From positions 20,330-84,329 of the forward strand of contig NZ_PSZE01000030.1 of NCBI RefSeq assembly GCF_002933465.1: a stretch of DNA of 64,000 bases, written 5' to 3'. The translations under genes were made by a program, and so were the position numbers. Position 1 is the stretch's first letter, and each line of letters begins with the position of its first letter. This document shows positions 17,020-24,834 of the stretch, piece by piece. The notes under the pieces were generated by a model. That model was not told the DNA's origin, made no database searches, and worked only from the letters and a program-made list of their open reading frames with translations. This DNA comes from Nocardia nova (GTDB lineage Bacteria; Actinomycetota; Actinomycetes; Mycobacteriales; Mycobacteriaceae).

Positions 17020-19028
17020 CCGATAACGTCGAACAACTGGAGTTTCAGGCCGAGACCCATCAGCTTCTGGAACTGATGATCCACTCGGTCTACTCGAACA
17101 AGGACACTTTCCTGCGGGAATTGATCTCGAACGCCTCCGACGCGCTGGACAAGCTGCGGCTCGAGTCGTTCCGGGACAAGGATCTCGAGGTCGACACCTC
17201 GGATCTGCATATCGAACTCGAGGTCGACAAGGACGCCCGGGTGCTGACCGTCCGCGACAACGGCATCGGCATGTCGCGCGCCGAGGTGGTCGATCTCATC
17301 GGCACCCTGGCCAAGTCCGGCACCGCCGAACTGCGGCGCCAGCTGTTGGAAATGAAAGGAGCCGCCGCCGATTCTTCGGGTCGCTCCGCAGGCTCCGCTC
17401 CCGCGGACCTCATCGGCCAGTTCGGTATCGGCTTCTACTCGACGTTCATGGTGGCCGACAAGGTCACGCTGACCACCCGCCGCGCGGGTGAGTCCGAGGG
17501 CACCCGCTGGGAGTCCACGGCCGGCAGCTCGACCTACACCATCGAAACCCTCGACGACGCGCCTCAGGGCACCGCGGTCTCGCTGCACCTGAAGTCCGCC
17601 GACGAGGACGATCACCTCTTCGATTACACGCAGGAGTGGAAGCTCCGCGAGATCGTCAAGAAGTACTCGGACTTCATCTCCTGGCCCATTCGAATGCAAG
17701 TGGAGCGCACCGTCACCGAGGGTGAGGGCGAGGAGAAGACCGAGAAGACGATCCTCGAGGACCAGACGCTCAATTCGCAGAAGGCGCTGTGGACGCGCCC
17801 GCGCAGCGACGTCTCCGACGAGGAGTACAAGGAGTTCTACAAGCACGTCTCGCACGCCTGGGACGACCCGTTGGAGGTCATTCCGCTCAAGGCCGAGGGC
17901 ACGTTCGAATATCAGGCGCTGCTGTTCATCCCGTCGCACGCGCCGTTCGATCTGTTCATGCGCGAGCACAAGCGCGGAGTGCAGTTGTACGTGCGCCGCG
18001 TGTTCATCATGGACAACTGCGAAGAGCTGATGCCGGAGTATCTGCGCTTCGTCAAGGGCGTGGTGGATGCGCAGGATCTGTCGCTCAACGTCTCGCGCGA
18101 GATTCTGCAGCAGGACCGGCAGATCCAGATGATCCGCAAGCGCCTGGTGCGCAAGGTGCTGTCGACGATCAAGGATCTGCAGAGCGCCGAATCGGCCGAA
18201 TCCGGCGACGGCGATGCCGCGAAAGAGTCGAAGTACCAGACCTTCTGGAACGAATTCGGCCGAGTTCTCAAGGAGGGCCTGCTCTCCGACTTCGACAACC
18301 GCGAAACCATCCTGCAGGTCTCGTCTTTCGCCTCGACGCACTCGGATTCCGAGCCCACCACGCTCGCGCAGTACGTGGAGCGCATGGCCGAGGGCCAGGA
18401 CAAGATCTACTACATGACCGGCGAATCCCGGCAGCAGATCGAGAATTCGCCGCATATGGAGGCATTCAAGGCCAAGGGCCTCGAGGTGCTGATCCTGACC
18501 GATCCGGTCGACGAAATGTGGGTCGGCTCGGTGCCGGACTTCGACGGCAAGCCGTTCCAGTCGATCGCCAAGGGCGAGGTCGATCTGGAGACCGAGGAGG
18601 AGAAGAAGGCCTCCGAACAGCTGCGTGAGCAGCAGGAGAAGGATTTCGGCGATGTGCTGAAGTGGCTGCAGGAGACGCTGAGCGACAGCGTCAAGGAGGT
18701 CCGCCTGTCCTCCCGCCTGACCACCTCTCCGGCTTGTGTCGTCGGCGATGTCTTCGACTTCACCCCGCAGCTCGAGCGCATGTACCGCGCGTCCGGCCAG
18801 GCCCTCCCGGAATCCAAGCGCATTCTGGAACTCAACCCGGACCACCCGCTGGTCACCGGGCTGCGCGATGCGTACTCCGCGAGCAAGGACACGGCCGAGA
18901 AGTCCGAAGAATTGGCCGCTACCGCCGAATTGCTCTATGGCACAGCGATTCTCGCCGAAGGCGGCGAATTGAAGGATCCGGCCCACTTCGCCCAACTGCT
19001 GGCGGACCGGCTCACGCAGACCGTCTGA
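17016..19028 (+). CDS. htpG: Molecular chaperone Hsp90
   Basis: A 670-residue cytoplasmic Hsp90 chaperone. The N-terminal GHKL ATPase domain shows ELISNASDALDKLR, RDNGIGMS and the lid glycines in IGQFGIGFYSTFMV. The middle domain has the catalytic arginine region (LNVSREILQQDRQIQMIRKR) and the C-terminal part carries the dimerisation helices. There is an acidic/serine insert in the ATP lid (KGAAADSSGRSAGSAPADLI) that I believe is about ten residues longer than in typical HtpG. The start GTG is inside the stop of the upstream nuclease gene, so translation is coupled. A strong terminator follows at 19047. Confidence 0.97.
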   Translation: MTDNVEQLEFQAETHQLLELMIHSVYSNKDTFLRELISNASDALDKLRLESFRDKDLEVDTSDLHIELEVDKDARVLTVRDNGIGMSRAEVVDLIGTLAKSGTAELRRQLLEMKGAAADSSGRSAGSAPADLIGQFGIGFYSTFMVADKVTLTTRRAGESEGTRWESTAGSSTYTIETLDDAPQGTAVSLHLKSADEDDHLFDYTQEWKLREIVKKYSDFISWPIRMQVERTVTEGEGEEKTEKTILEDQTLNSQKALWTRPRSDVSDEEYKEFYKHVSHAWDDPLEVIPLKAEGTFEYQALLFIPSHAPFDLFMREHKRGVQLYVRRVFIMDNCEELMPEYLRFVKGVVDAQDLSLNVSREILQQDRQIQMIRKRLVRKVLSTIKDLQSAESAESGDGDAAKESKYQTFWNEFGRVLKEGLLSDFDNRETILQVSSFASTHSDSEPTTLAQYVERMAEGQDKIYYMTGESRQQIENSPHMEAFKAKGLEVLILTDPVDEMWVGSVPDFDGKPFQSIAKGEVDLETEEEKKASEQLREQQEKDFGDVLKWLQETLSDSVKEVRLSSRLTTSPACVVGDVFDFTPQLERMYRASGQALPESKRILELNPDHPLVTGLRDAYSASKDTAEKSEELAATAELLYGTAILAEGGELKDPAHFAQLLADRLTQTV

Positions 19029-19046
19029 CCGCACCGCCGGAAGTAA

Positions 19047-19086
19047 GGTAAGGCTCGCCCGGAAGCCCGTGCGAGCTTACCTTTTT
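19047..19086 (+). terminator. Terminator of htpG
   Basis: GGTAAGGCTCGC (19047-19058) pairs with GCGAGCTTACC (19071-19081), with one bulge, and TTTTT follows directly. It lies between convergent htpG and the SDR gene. Confidence 0.9.
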
Positions 19087-19239
19087 CGGCGCCTGAGCCA
19101 TGCGAATCGGACGAGTTCGCCTCGTTCGGACCGCGCGCCCGAAGGCCGTGCCGGGCGCGGCGCAGTGTCCTACCGGGACCGGGCCCGAGTCCTGGTGTCG
19201 GGCTGGGGGGTGTGGGGGCGAAGCCCCCACGACCCAGTG

Positions 19240-20007
19240 TCAGCGCGGCGCCATGCGCAGCGCACCGTCCATGCGGAAGGTCTCGCCGTTCAGGTAGTCG
19301 TGCTCGGTGATGTACTGCGCGAGCTGGGCGTACTCGTCCGGACGGCCCAGGCGCGACGGGAAGGGCACACCGGCCTCGAGGCCCTTGCGGTACTCCTCGG
19401 TGACGCCGGCCAGCATCGGGGTGTCGATGATGCCGGGAGCGATGGTGTTGACGCGAATGCCGAATTGGGCCAGGTCGCGCGCGGCCGGAACGGTCATGCC
19501 GGCGACGCCGCCCTTGGAGGCGGAGTAGGCGATCTGGCCGATCTGCCCCTCGAACGCCGCCACCGACGCGGTGTTGATTACGACGCCGCGCTGGCCGTAC
19601 TCGTCGACCGGCTCGGTCTTGGAGATGGCGTCGGCGGCCAGGCGCATCACGTTGAAGGTGCCCAGCAGATTCACGGTGATCACCGTCCGGAACAGCTCGA
19701 GATCGTGCGGGCCGTTCTTGGACAGGATGCGTCCCGCCCAGCCCACACCGGCGCAGTTGACCACGATGCGCGGCGGCACACCGGATTCGACGACCTTCGC
19801 CACCGCGGCGGCGACCTCGTCGTTGCTGGTCACGTCGGTCGGGATCAGGGTGACACCGGCGGGGACGCTGTCGCCGGCCCGTTCGATCGACTGAGCCAGA
19901 TCGAGACCGAATACGGTCGCACCCTGGTCGGCGAAGCGTTTTGCGGTCGCGGCGCCCAGACCGGACGCAGCTCCGGTGATGATCGCGGCGGAGCCCGAAA
20001 TCTCCAC
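19240..20007 (-). CDS. Short-chain dehydrogenase (3-hydroxyacyl-CoA dehydrogenase-like)
   Basis: A 255-residue classical SDR. The cofactor loop is TGAASGLGAATAKRF, with an aspartate two strands later (GLDLAQ) pointing to NAD preference. Next come NCAGVGWAG, the catalytic serine in INTASVAAF, and YSASKGG with the catalytic Tyr and Lys. The overall pattern resembles type II 3-hydroxyacyl-CoA dehydrogenase (HSD17B10-like) and mycobacterial Rv1144-like enzymes, suggesting a step in fatty-acid or branched-chain oxidation; the substrate is inferred. The start is GTG 20007 with AGAGGA upstream. It is divergent from the TetR regulator, a likely controller. Confidence 0.9.
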   Translation of the reverse strand: MEISGSAAIITGAASGLGAATAKRFADQGATVFGLDLAQSIERAGDSVPAGVTLIPTDVTSNDEVAAAVAKVVESGVPPRIVVNCAGVGWAGRILSKNGPHDLELFRTVITVNLLGTFNVMRLAADAISKTEPVDEYGQRGVVINTASVAAFEGQIGQIAYSASKGGVAGMTVPAARDLAQFGIRVNTIAPGIIDTPMLAGVTEEYRKGLEAGVPFPSRLGRPDEYAQLAQYITEHDYLNGETFRMDGALRMAPR

Positions 20008-20193
20008 GGTGTTTGGTCCTCTCGTTAGTGACGGCCCGATGGGTACTGGCCTTCCGTCAACAGCACCATATCGGGCGTGGGTGCCGTCACAGCCGGGGGT
20101 GCGCCGCGTGCGGAGCCGGCACCGCGCAGAATGGAAGACAACCAGCTAGTTTCGTTTGCGAACCGGTACGCGATCTATCGATGGAGTAGTCAC

Positions 20194-20961
20194 ATGACCG
20201 CCTCGGCCCCCGCGGACCGTCGGCTACCTCGGGGCCGGCACGGAATCCCGCGGGAAACGGTCGTCCAGGACCAGCGCGACCGAATCCTCGCGGCGATGGC
20301 GGATGCGATGGCCGCGCACGGCTATGTGGGCACATCGGTCGCGGCGGTGCTCAAGCGAGCGGGTGTGTCGCGGGAGACCTTCTACGAGCAGTTCCGCTCG
20401 AAAGAGGATTGTTTCGAAGCGGCCTACGAGCGCGCGGTGGAACTGCTGATCGCGCGCATCCAGGACGTGCTGCCGCCGGTGTCGGATCGGTCCGCCGGGA
20501 CCGGCACTGACGGCCGCGAATCGGTACCAGATCCTGCGCGCGAGCCCGATTCGCGGCCCGATGGCCCGGCCGACCCGCCGATCGGCGCCTTGCTCGACGC
20601 CTACCTCGACGGTCTGGCCTCCGAACCGGCCTACGCGCGCCTGTTCCTCGTCGAGGTCTACGCCGCTGGGCCCAAGGCGATCGCACGGCGCGCGGAACTG
20701 CAGGAATCGTTCGTCTCGCTCGTCGCCGACATTCTCGATGCCCGCACCGATCAGCAGCGCTTCGCGTGCCGCACCATGGTGGCCGCACTCAGCGCCATGG
20801 TGACCACCCACGTGGCGGCCGATGATCTGGACGGGCTGCGTGAGTTGCGCGAGCCCATGCTCGAGCTGGTCCGCCGCAGCGGCGATCTGTTCGGCGGCGT
20901 GCCCGCCGACCCCGGTGCCCTCGGTCGCACAGATCCGCGGCAGCATTTCGATCCCTGGTAA
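20194..20961 (+). CDS. TetR/AcrR family transcriptional regulator
   Basis: A 255-residue one-component repressor. The helix-turn-helix lies at about residues 28-75 (RILAAMADAMAAHGYVGTSV, then LKRAGVSRETFYEQFRSKED), followed by an all-helical ligand and dimerisation domain. An unusual proline/aspartate-rich linker (about residues 103-130) separates the two. The start is ATG 20194, with GGAG seven bases upstream. It is divergently transcribed from the SDR gene with a 186-base shared intergenic region, so it probably regulates itself and that gene. The inducer is unknown. Confidence 0.92.
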   Translation: MTASAPADRRLPRGRHGIPRETVVQDQRDRILAAMADAMAAHGYVGTSVAAVLKRAGVSRETFYEQFRSKEDCFEAAYERAVELLIARIQDVLPPVSDRSAGTGTDGRESVPDPAREPDSRPDGPADPPIGALLDAYLDGLASEPAYARLFLVEVYAAGPKAIARRAELQESFVSLVADILDARTDQQRFACRTMVAALSAMVTTHVAADDLDGLRELREPMLELVRRSGDLFGGVPADPGALGRTDPRQHFDPW

Positions 20962-20979
20962 CCACCACGGGATGCCGAC

Positions 20980-21417
20980 TCAGTCGAGGCAGAATTCGTT
21001 GCCCTCCGGATCGGCCATCACGATATGCCCGTTGCCCAGCGGGGGAGCCGGTTCGTGACGCTGCCGCCTGGTCGCGCCGCGGGATACGAGCCGCTCGGCC
21101 TCGGCCTCCAAGGCCGCCATCCGTTCGTCGCCGCGCAGGCCCGGGGCCGCCCGCACATCCAGATGTACGCGGTTCTTGGCCTGTTTGCCCTCGGGCACCC
21201 GCTGGAAGAACAGCCGCGGACCGGCACCTTCGGGATCGATCAGCGCCGAAGCGTCGTTGCGTCGTTCGGGCGGCACGTTCATGGCCGCCAGCGCCTCGTC
21301 CCAGGTCCGGAATCCGGGCGGTGGATCCTGTAGCCGGTAGCCGAGGGCGTCGGCCCAGAACGCGGCCAATGCCGCGGGATCGCCGCAGTCGAAGGTGATC
21401 TGGACATCGCGGGCCAT
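20980..21417 (-). CDS. VOC family (glyoxalase-like) protein
   Basis: A 145-residue vicinal-oxygen-chelate protein with the paired beta-alpha-beta-beta-beta pattern: VQITFDCGDPAALAAFWADA in the first half and NRVHLDVRA, then NGHIVMADPEGNEFCLD, in the second. The terminal ADPEGNEFCL is typical of the glyoxalase-like (PF18029-type) group found widely in actinobacteria. The enzyme activity is unknown; relatives include resistance proteins and dioxygenases. Its ATG overlaps the stop of the DinB gene (TGATG), so the two are translated together. Confidence 0.88.
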   Translation of the reverse strand: MARDVQITFDCGDPAALAAFWADALGYRLQDPPPGFRTWDEALAAMNVPPERRNDASALIDPEGAGPRLFFQRVPEGKQAKNRVHLDVRAAPGLRGDERMAALEAEAERLVSRGATRRQRHEPAPPLGNGHIVMADPEGNEFCLD

Positions 21418-21986
21418 CAGCTCGCCTCCTGTCGGTTCCGGTGCAGGTAGAGGTCGCGCAGCAGGCAGACCTCCGCCAGGTGGTGGATCAGTTCGCGATT
21501 GATGTGCAAAACCAGTGCCGAGAGCGGGAATTCGGCATAGGGCCCCTCGGCCGTACCGCACGGACGGTCGAGGCCGTCTTCGCCCAGCGATTCGATGCCG
21601 CCCAGCCAGGTGTCATATTCCGAATCGAGTTGGGCCAGTGCGTCGTTCGCGGTCTCGGCGTATTCGAACGAATAGTAGTCGGTGGCCGCGCGCCCGAAAT
21701 GCGCGGCGTTGCGCACGGCGAGTACGCCGACGATCACATGGCCGAGCCGCCAGGCGATCGTCGTGAACGGCGCGGGTTCCGGCGGCGGGAAGGCGAAGTC
21801 GATGGTCATCGCGCCGGAACCACCTTGGATCGGTGCACCGCCGTCGCCGCGCGGGTGCAGGTTCCAGCAGCCGGGCACGGGCTCCCAGCTGTACTCGTCG
21901 TCGGTGAGCCCGTCGAGCCGAGGCCGGAGCTGGTGGGTCCAGTGCCAGTCGATCTGCTCGCGCAGCAGGTTGTTCCAGTCGGTCAT
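21417..21986 (-). CDS. DinB family protein
   Basis: A 189-residue four-helix DinB/YfiT-like protein starting at ATG 21986 (MTDWNNLLREQIDWHWTHQL). Metal-binding histidines are expected in WRLGHVIVGVLAV and LHINRELIHHLAEV. Members of this fold include mycothiol- and bacillithiol-dependent S-transferases and stress proteins of unknown role. It forms a translationally coupled pair with the VOC gene and faces a WYL-domain regulator across 61 bases, a very common arrangement in actinobacteria. Confidence 0.88.
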   Translation of the reverse strand: MTDWNNLLREQIDWHWTHQLRPRLDGLTDDEYSWEPVPGCWNLHPRGDGGAPIQGGSGAMTIDFAFPPPEPAPFTTIAWRLGHVIVGVLAVRNAAHFGRAATDYYSFEYAETANDALAQLDSEYDTWLGGIESLGEDGLDRPCGTAEGPYAEFPLSALVLHINRELIHHLAEVCLLRDLYLHRNRQEAS

Positions 21987-22007
21987 GGGCACAGCTTCGC
22001 GCGAATA

Positions 22008-22026
22008 GCGGACAGTTTCCTTCCGC
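22008..22026. promoter_or_regulatory. Possible operator between dinB-like and WYL genes
   Basis: The inverted repeat GCGGA (22008-22012) and TCCGC (22022-22026), with nine bases between, sits in the 61-base divergent intergenic region. It is short, so chance is possible. Position between an autonomous regulator gene and its presumed target makes it the best operator candidate there. Confidence 0.35.
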
Positions 22027-22047
22027 GATCTGTGCCACGATGAGCGA

Positions 22048-23037
22048 ATGACCGCCGAGGCGACCACCGAACGGGTGTTGCGGCTGCTGGCCCTGCTGCA
22101 ACGCCGGCCGTCCTGGACGGCCACCGAACTGGCCGCCGAGCTGGGCGTCACCGATCGTTCGGTGCGTCGCGACGTCGAGCGTCTGCGCGCGATCGGTTAT
22201 CCCGTCCAGGCCACGGCCGGTGTCGGCGGGGGATATCAACTCGGCGCGGGTACGCGGCTGCCGCCGTTGCTGCTCGATGACGAGGAGGCCATCGCCACCG
22301 CGGTGTCGCTGCGTCTGGCCACCGGAGGAACTGTCGCCGGCGCGGGCGAGGCGGCGCTGCGGGCACTGACGAAGCTCGATCAGGTGATGCCGCCCAGATT
22401 GCGGGCCGAGGTGCGGGCGGTCCACGACGCGACCGAGACCATGGCCGGTCCGGGAATCGAGATCGACGCCGAATTGCTGCTGACCCTCGCCCGCGCCTGC
22501 CGCGACGCCGTCCGGGTCCGCTTCCACTATGCCGGCCGCAACGGGACCGCCGGCGAACGCACCGTCGAACCGGTCCGCATGGTCACCACCGGCCGGCGCT
22601 GGTATCTGATGGCCCGCGATGTCGACCGCGACGACTGGCGCACCTTCCGACTCGACCGCATGCGCGAGGTGCGGGCCACGACCTGGCGTTTCCGCCCGCG
22701 CGACCATCCGGACCCGGTCGGCTACGTGCAGCGATCGGTGGCCGAGGCGCCGTACCGACACCTCGCCAGAATCCGCGTGCACGCCGACTCCGCCCGGGTG
22801 CGCGACCTGATTCCGCCCCAGGTCGGCCGCGTCGAAGACGATCGCGACGGCTGGTCGGTACTGATGGTGGCCGGCGACGACCTCGACTGGCTCGCGGTCC
22901 GCATCGTTCGCCTGGGTTTCGAGGTCGATGTCCTGGAGCCGCCGGAACTGCGCGAGGCCGCGGCCCGTCTGGCCCGCGATTTGTCGGCGGTAGCCGAACC
23001 GGGCCGGGTTGCCGGCCGCTCAGCGTCCGTGCAGTGA
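22048..23037 (+). CDS. HTH/WYL-domain transcriptional regulator (YafY-like)
   Basis: A 329-residue regulator. The N-terminal winged helix-turn-helix is TERVLRLLALLQRRPSWTAT followed by LAAELGVTDRSVRRDVERLR. The WYL domain lies around residues 150-215 (VEPVRMVTTGRRWYLMARDV) and a WCX-like C-terminal domain follows. WYL proteins sense nucleic acid or nucleotide ligands in several DNA-damage and stress systems. It is divergent from the DinB/VOC pair, which it likely represses or activates. Its 3' end overlaps the convergent GDT1 gene by 18 bases. Confidence 0.92.
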   Translation: MTAEATTERVLRLLALLQRRPSWTATELAAELGVTDRSVRRDVERLRAIGYPVQATAGVGGGYQLGAGTRLPPLLLDDEEAIATAVSLRLATGGTVAGAGEAALRALTKLDQVMPPRLRAEVRAVHDATETMAGPGIEIDAELLLTLARACRDAVRVRFHYAGRNGTAGERTVEPVRMVTTGRRWYLMARDVDRDDWRTFRLDRMREVRATTWRFRPRDHPDPVGYVQRSVAEAPYRHLARIRVHADSARVRDLIPPQVGRVEDDRDGWSVLMVAGDDLDWLAVRIVRLGFEVDVLEPPELREAAARLARDLSAVAEPGRVAGRSASVQ

Positions 23038-23739
23038 ATGCGGTTCCGCCGGCTCCTCGTCGTGCCGATTCGGGCGCCCGAGCAGGCCCCACAGCGCACC
23101 GCCGAGCAGCGGCACCACCGCCGCGAGCGAGTATTCGCCGAGTCTGCCCAGCTCCGGTGCTATCGCGCCGAGCAGGGTAGCGGCACCGATGTAGAGGAAC
23201 AGTAGGCCGGAAGCGACGGCGACCGCTCGTTCCGGGATGTGCTTGCCGACCGTGATGCCGATAGCGATGGCGAGACCGCCGGCGGCGACCATGCCCGCGA
23301 CCGAACCCGCCCAGACGGCCACCCAGTTGTGATTGGAGGCCAGGGCGATGGTGGCGAACATGGTTCGGTCGCCGAGTTCGGCGAGCAGGAACGACGAGAT
23401 CACGATGAGGAAGGCGCGGCCGGGGGAGGCGGGGCCGGTGGTCTCTGGTTCGTCGGGATCGGGTTCCTCGTGCCGGGCCGCCCACAGCGTCCACACGCCG
23501 ACCGCCAGCAGGATGATGCCGGTGCAGAGTGCGATGAATTCGGTGGGCAGGGCCGCTCCGAGGAAATGTCCGACGCCGACGGCGATCACATTCACCAGCA
23601 CGCTCGCGACGGTGATACCGCCCAGCACGATCCACCAGCGGTAGCGCAGAGCGAAGGTCAAGGCCATCAGCTGCGATTTGTCGCCGAGTTCGGCGACGAA
23701 GAGCACGCCGAAGCTCAGTAGTATCGCGGCGATCATCAT
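23020..23739 (-). CDS. GDT1/TMEM165 family manganese exporter
   Basis: A 239-residue membrane protein with six hydrophobic segments arranged as two homologous halves. Each half has the hallmark acidic motif: LFVAELGDKSQLMALTFAL near residue 13 and LLAELGDRTMFATIALAS near residue 125. The halves are joined by an acidic loop (EEPDPDEPETTG). Characterised family members (MneA, Gdt1) export Mn2+ or exchange Ca2+/Mn2+ for protons. Manganese as substrate is supported here by an upstream yybP-ykoY riboswitch. It is transcribed alone. Confidence 0.93.
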   Translation of the reverse strand: MMIAAILLSFGVLFVAELGDKSQLMALTFALRYRWWIVLGGITVASVLVNVIAVGVGHFLGAALPTEFIALCTGIILLAVGVWTLWAARHEEPDPDEPETTGPASPGRAFLIVISSFLLAELGDRTMFATIALASNHNWVAVWAGSVAGMVAAGGLAIAIGITVGKHIPERAVAVASGLLFLYIGAATLLGAIAPELGRLGEYSLAAVVPLLGGALWGLLGRPNRHDEEPAEPHSLHGR

Positions 23740-23799
23740 CGGCTCCCAGGTCTCCGGCGTGTCGGCCGAAGACGGGCGCCCTCAGCCGAGACGCCGCAT

Positions 23800-23914
23800 G
23801 AACGGTCTGTCGTCGGCCGAAGGTCTCGCCCACCGGAAAACCGGTTCGGATGGCCGGATCCGCCCAGCGGATCAGTATGTCGACCATGCGATTGCGGGCT
23901 ACTCCCCTTCGCTG
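23800..23914 (-). promoter_or_regulatory. yybP-ykoY manganese riboswitch
   Basis: Reading the minus strand, the leader contains AAGGGGAGTAGC (23909-23898), the first conserved element of the yybP-ykoY class. About 65 bases later comes GGTGGGCGAGACCTTCGGCC (23834-23815), which matches the second conserved loop in its high-GC form. Between and around them are paired segments such as CCGGTTTTCCGG. Two copies of TCGGCCGAAG (about 23763 and 23815) may alternate in the expression platform. Known members sense Mn2+ and turn exporter genes on; the downstream gene is a GDT1 exporter. Exact boundaries are approximate. Confidence 0.8.
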
Positions 23915-23920
23915 TCTGTC

Positions 23921-23950
23921 AGCCTACCCTTACCCCTACCCGGCTGCCAA
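23921..23950 (-). promoter_or_regulatory. Probable SigA-type promoter of the riboswitch-GDT1 transcript
   Basis: On the minus strand TTGGCA (23950-23945) and TAGGCT (23926-23921) are separated by 18 bases. A start about seven bases further would begin the transcript just before the riboswitch. Confidence 0.6.
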
Positions 23951-24091
23951 CTCTCTGTTTCCGAAATCGCAATGCGCGCAATAAGTTTGGCGATGCGGCC
24001 GAAAAGTTTCGGGTACCCGTCGAAGGGATTTCGCCGGGGCTGGGCACCTCGTTCGGACCGCCGTGTCACGGGTATCGAGGCGTCGTGGACC

Positions 24092-24619
24092 TCAGGCGGC
24101 GAGCAGCATGGCCAGCACCGCGGTATCGGGATCCGAGATCGGGTCCACGCCCACGCGGCTGACCATGGAGGTGACCGTGCCGTCGAGTTCGGCCTCCACC
24201 CACGCCGCCCGGTGCGCCAGCCCCAGATGCGGAATGCCCGGCAGGAGAACGCATCCCGACGCGGCGCCGACACATTCGGGCAGCGACGGATTCGTCTCCG
24301 AGGGCGGATGCAACATCATCAGCGCGGGCGGTACATGATCGGCGAAGCGCCCCGGCTCGATCGCTTCCTCGCCCAATACCGGCCCCTCGGCAACCACCAG
24401 TCCGACGGTGCCGGGATGCGGGTCGTCGGGCAGTTCTTCGCGCGCTCCGAAGACCGTCGTGGTGGTCAGCAGGCCGGGCAGGCTCGCCACCCGTACCGCG
24501 AGCGCCAGCAGTTGCGCCCATTCCTTGGTCGTATCGGGCCAGCGCCCGGAGATCACGAAGCCACGCAGCAGGCCGCGGGCCTGGAACGGCGTGACCCCAA
24601 CCGGATTGTTCGTACGCAT
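24092..24619 (-). CDS. Conserved hypothetical protein
   Basis: A 175-residue protein with a normal actinobacterial codon bias and a good ribosome site (GGGAGG, six bases before ATG 24619). It has no signal peptide or membrane segment and no motif that I recognise. The sequence is mixed alpha/beta with glycine- and proline-rich turns (LPDDPHPGTVGLVVAEGP) and one cysteine pair region (LPECVGAASGCVLLPG). It lies downstream of sodA beyond a strong terminator, so it is transcribed separately, possibly from the region with a 16-bp palindrome at 24678. Confidence 0.7.
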   Translation of the reverse strand: MRTNNPVGVTPFQARGLLRGFVISGRWPDTTKEWAQLLALAVRVASLPGLLTTTTVFGAREELPDDPHPGTVGLVVAEGPVLGEEAIEPGRFADHVPPALMMLHPPSETNPSLPECVGAASGCVLLPGIPHLGLAHRAAWVEAELDGTVTSMVSRVGVDPISDPDTAVLAMLLAA

Positions 24620-24677
24620 CGGATGCCTCCCGAACTGTCAACGGGGGCGGCTCCGCGGTGAGCGAGCCCGTCCTCGG

Positions 24678-24693
24678 CCTATCGTGCGATAGG
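24678..24693. promoter_or_regulatory. 16-bp palindrome, candidate operator
   Basis: CCTATCGTGCGATAGG is two perfect seven-base arms around TG. It lies 59 bases upstream of the hypothetical gene starting at 24619 and outside the sodA terminator. Symmetry and position suggest a dimeric regulator site. Confidence 0.45.
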
Positions 24694-24785
24694 AGTACCC
24701 GAGAATGACTCGAACAATGTCTGGCACACAAGTACCAGAGAGTGCTAAATCGCAGGTAACACGGTCGAAACACGGCCCTCGACGC

Positions 24786-24820
24786 AACTCAGGCCATACC
24801 GGGACGGTATGGCCTGAGTT
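24786..24820 (-). terminator. Terminator of sodA
   Basis: A perfect 15-pair stem, AACTCAGGCCATACC (24786-24800) with its complement at 24806-24820 and a five-base loop. It is 15 bases after the sodA stop. Confidence 0.88.
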
Positions 24821-24834
24821 GACGGAGAGGCGTA

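Noticed and set aside
19046..19064. IdeR-like half site TAAGGTAAGGCT
   Set aside because: It lies inside the htpG terminator between convergent genes and only the left half matches.
20140..20170. Possible TetR operator in the SDR/TetR intergenic region
   Set aside because: Only a four-base inverted repeat (TTCG-TTTG-CGAA) was found, too weak to call.
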